This document shows positions 54,528 through 54,991 of a stretch of DNA of 54,991 bases, one piece after another (positions within the stretch are counted from its first letter, which is position 1; every line of letters starts with the position of its first letter). The DNA is taken from the NCBI RefSeq assembly GCF_030551755.1, contig NZ_JAUPEC010000029.1:1-54991 (forward strand), in the 5' to 3' direction. The position numbers were made by a program, and so were the translations under genes. The notes under the pieces are model-generated. The model saw only the letters and a program-made list of their open reading frames with translations, did no database searches and had not been told where the DNA came from. The stretch comes from Pseudocolwellia sp. AS88. Lineage in GTDB: Bacteria > Pseudomonadota > Gammaproteobacteria > Enterobacterales > Alteromonadaceae.

Positions 54528-54573
54528 GCTGCTTTATACTGTACAAAGTAATTTTATCTTAAAGAGTTTTCTC

Positions 54574-54810
54574 ATGACCTTAAAAGTTCCATGCCCTAAT
54601 TGTAGTGCCAGTGTTGTTTGGCAACCAGAAAGTACTTACCGACCATTTTGCAGTAAACGTTGTCAGCTTATTGATCTAGGTGAGTGGGCGGATGAAGGCC
54701 ATAAAATAGCTCAAAACATAGATCCTAACCAAGAAATTACAGAAGAAATGCTGGACGCTTTAGAAGGTGAGTTTTTACAAAACAATAAGTTTTTTGTAGA
54801 GCCTGAATAA
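54574..54810 (+). CDS. yacG: DNA gyrase inhibitor YacG
   Basis: Small zinc-finger protein of 78 residues that binds GyrB and inhibits gyrase in E. coli. The four zinc cysteines are in [12 protein letters not shown] (residues 6 and 9) and [21 protein letters not shown] (about 26 and 30), the family signature. The acidic tail ([11 protein letters not shown]) is variable. It closes the coaE-zapD-yacG set. Confidence 0.96.
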   Translation: MTLKVPCPNCSASVVWQPESTYRPFCSKRCQLIDLGEWADEGHKIAQNIDPNQEITEEMLDALEGEFLQNNKFFVEPE

Positions 54811-54991
54811 GTACTAAGATTTGAATAATCTAAATTCTGGTCATTGAAAATGACAATCTGTTGATTAACTCAGTCAGAAAAAAACAAGATAATGATCAGA
54901 GTTTGATTTATAAATAATACCAATTTGATTAATTAAGTGATCTACTTTTTCATGAGGAAAAATGGATAATTACAAGGCATAAAATTTAGTA
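54811..54991. other. Window end, intergenic
   Basis: 181 bp without a gene. GTCATT-GAA-AATGAC forms a short hairpin about 30 nt after the yacG stop. The last 80 bases (ATACCAATTTGATTAATTAAG onward) have the look of an interspersed repeat, judged from memory only; the window cuts it off. Confidence 0.35.

Overview
This window is ordinary chromosome of an AT-rich marine gammaproteobacterium, most probably of the order Alteromonadales and close to Colwellia or Thalassotalea. The placement rests on gene order and protein character, not on a database search. Two blocks match enterobacterial gene order. The first is tRNA-Gln/tRNA-Gln/tRNA-Leu - ubiF - miaB - ybeZ(phoH) - ybeY - ybeX(corC) - lnt. 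The second is yacL/acnB - lpdA-aceF-aceE-pdhR - ampE-ampD - nadC - pilin-pilB-pilC-pilD - coaE - zapD - yacG. No prophage, insertion sequence, integron or CRISPR array was seen.

Layout. 1-367: two identical tRNA-Gln genes (the first lacks its first base at the window edge) and a tRNA-Leu. 481-10813: ubiF, a two-gene insertion (an unknown 148-residue protein and a large beta-propeller sensor with a degenerate kinase end), then the miaB-phoH-ybeY-corC-lnt operon. 10880-12930: a response-regulator/CheC-like protein followed by a PAS-GGDEF diguanylate cyclase. 13092-19685: exported thiol peroxidase, a small heat-shock protein with a sigma-32-type promoter and a ROSE-like RNA thermometer, an SDR/alkyltransferase-like/hydrolase trio, malQ and a DUF3859-type protein. 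19750-26391: GGDEF-EAL protein, lgt, RNase H, HDOD protein, yacL and a membrane-anchored unknown. 26747-43603: a long-form aconitase B, a lipoprotein, an exported M1 aminopeptidase, a YHS protein with a decayed paralogue beside it, an S9 peptidase, and the pyruvate dehydrogenase operon with its PdhR repressor and operator. 43967-54810: ampE/ampD, an aspartic protease and nadC, the type IV pilus genes with two tandem pilins, then coaE, zapD and yacG.

How the genes work together. pdhR-aceE-aceF-lpdA make acetyl-CoA from pyruvate under pyruvate-responsive repression, and aconitase B is the next TCA-cycle link. lgt and lnt are the first and last enzymes of lipoprotein maturation, and two lipoproteins are encoded here. 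PilA/B/C/D form a type IV pilus core. Several proteins (PAS-GGDEF, GAF-GGDEF-EAL, RR-CheC, HDOD) point to c-di-GMP and motility or surface control.

Most unusual items: the SD-masking ROSE-like hairpin with a heat-shock promoter ahead of the Hsp20 gene; a decayed C-terminal YHS gene copy with its own duplicated terminator; a roughly 160-bp cloverleaf-like inverted-repeat element upstream of the M1 aminopeptidase; an aconitase B that resembles the Bacteroidota form rather than the enterobacterial one; and a propeller sensor whose kinase-like end has lost key motif residues, coupled to an unknown small protein.
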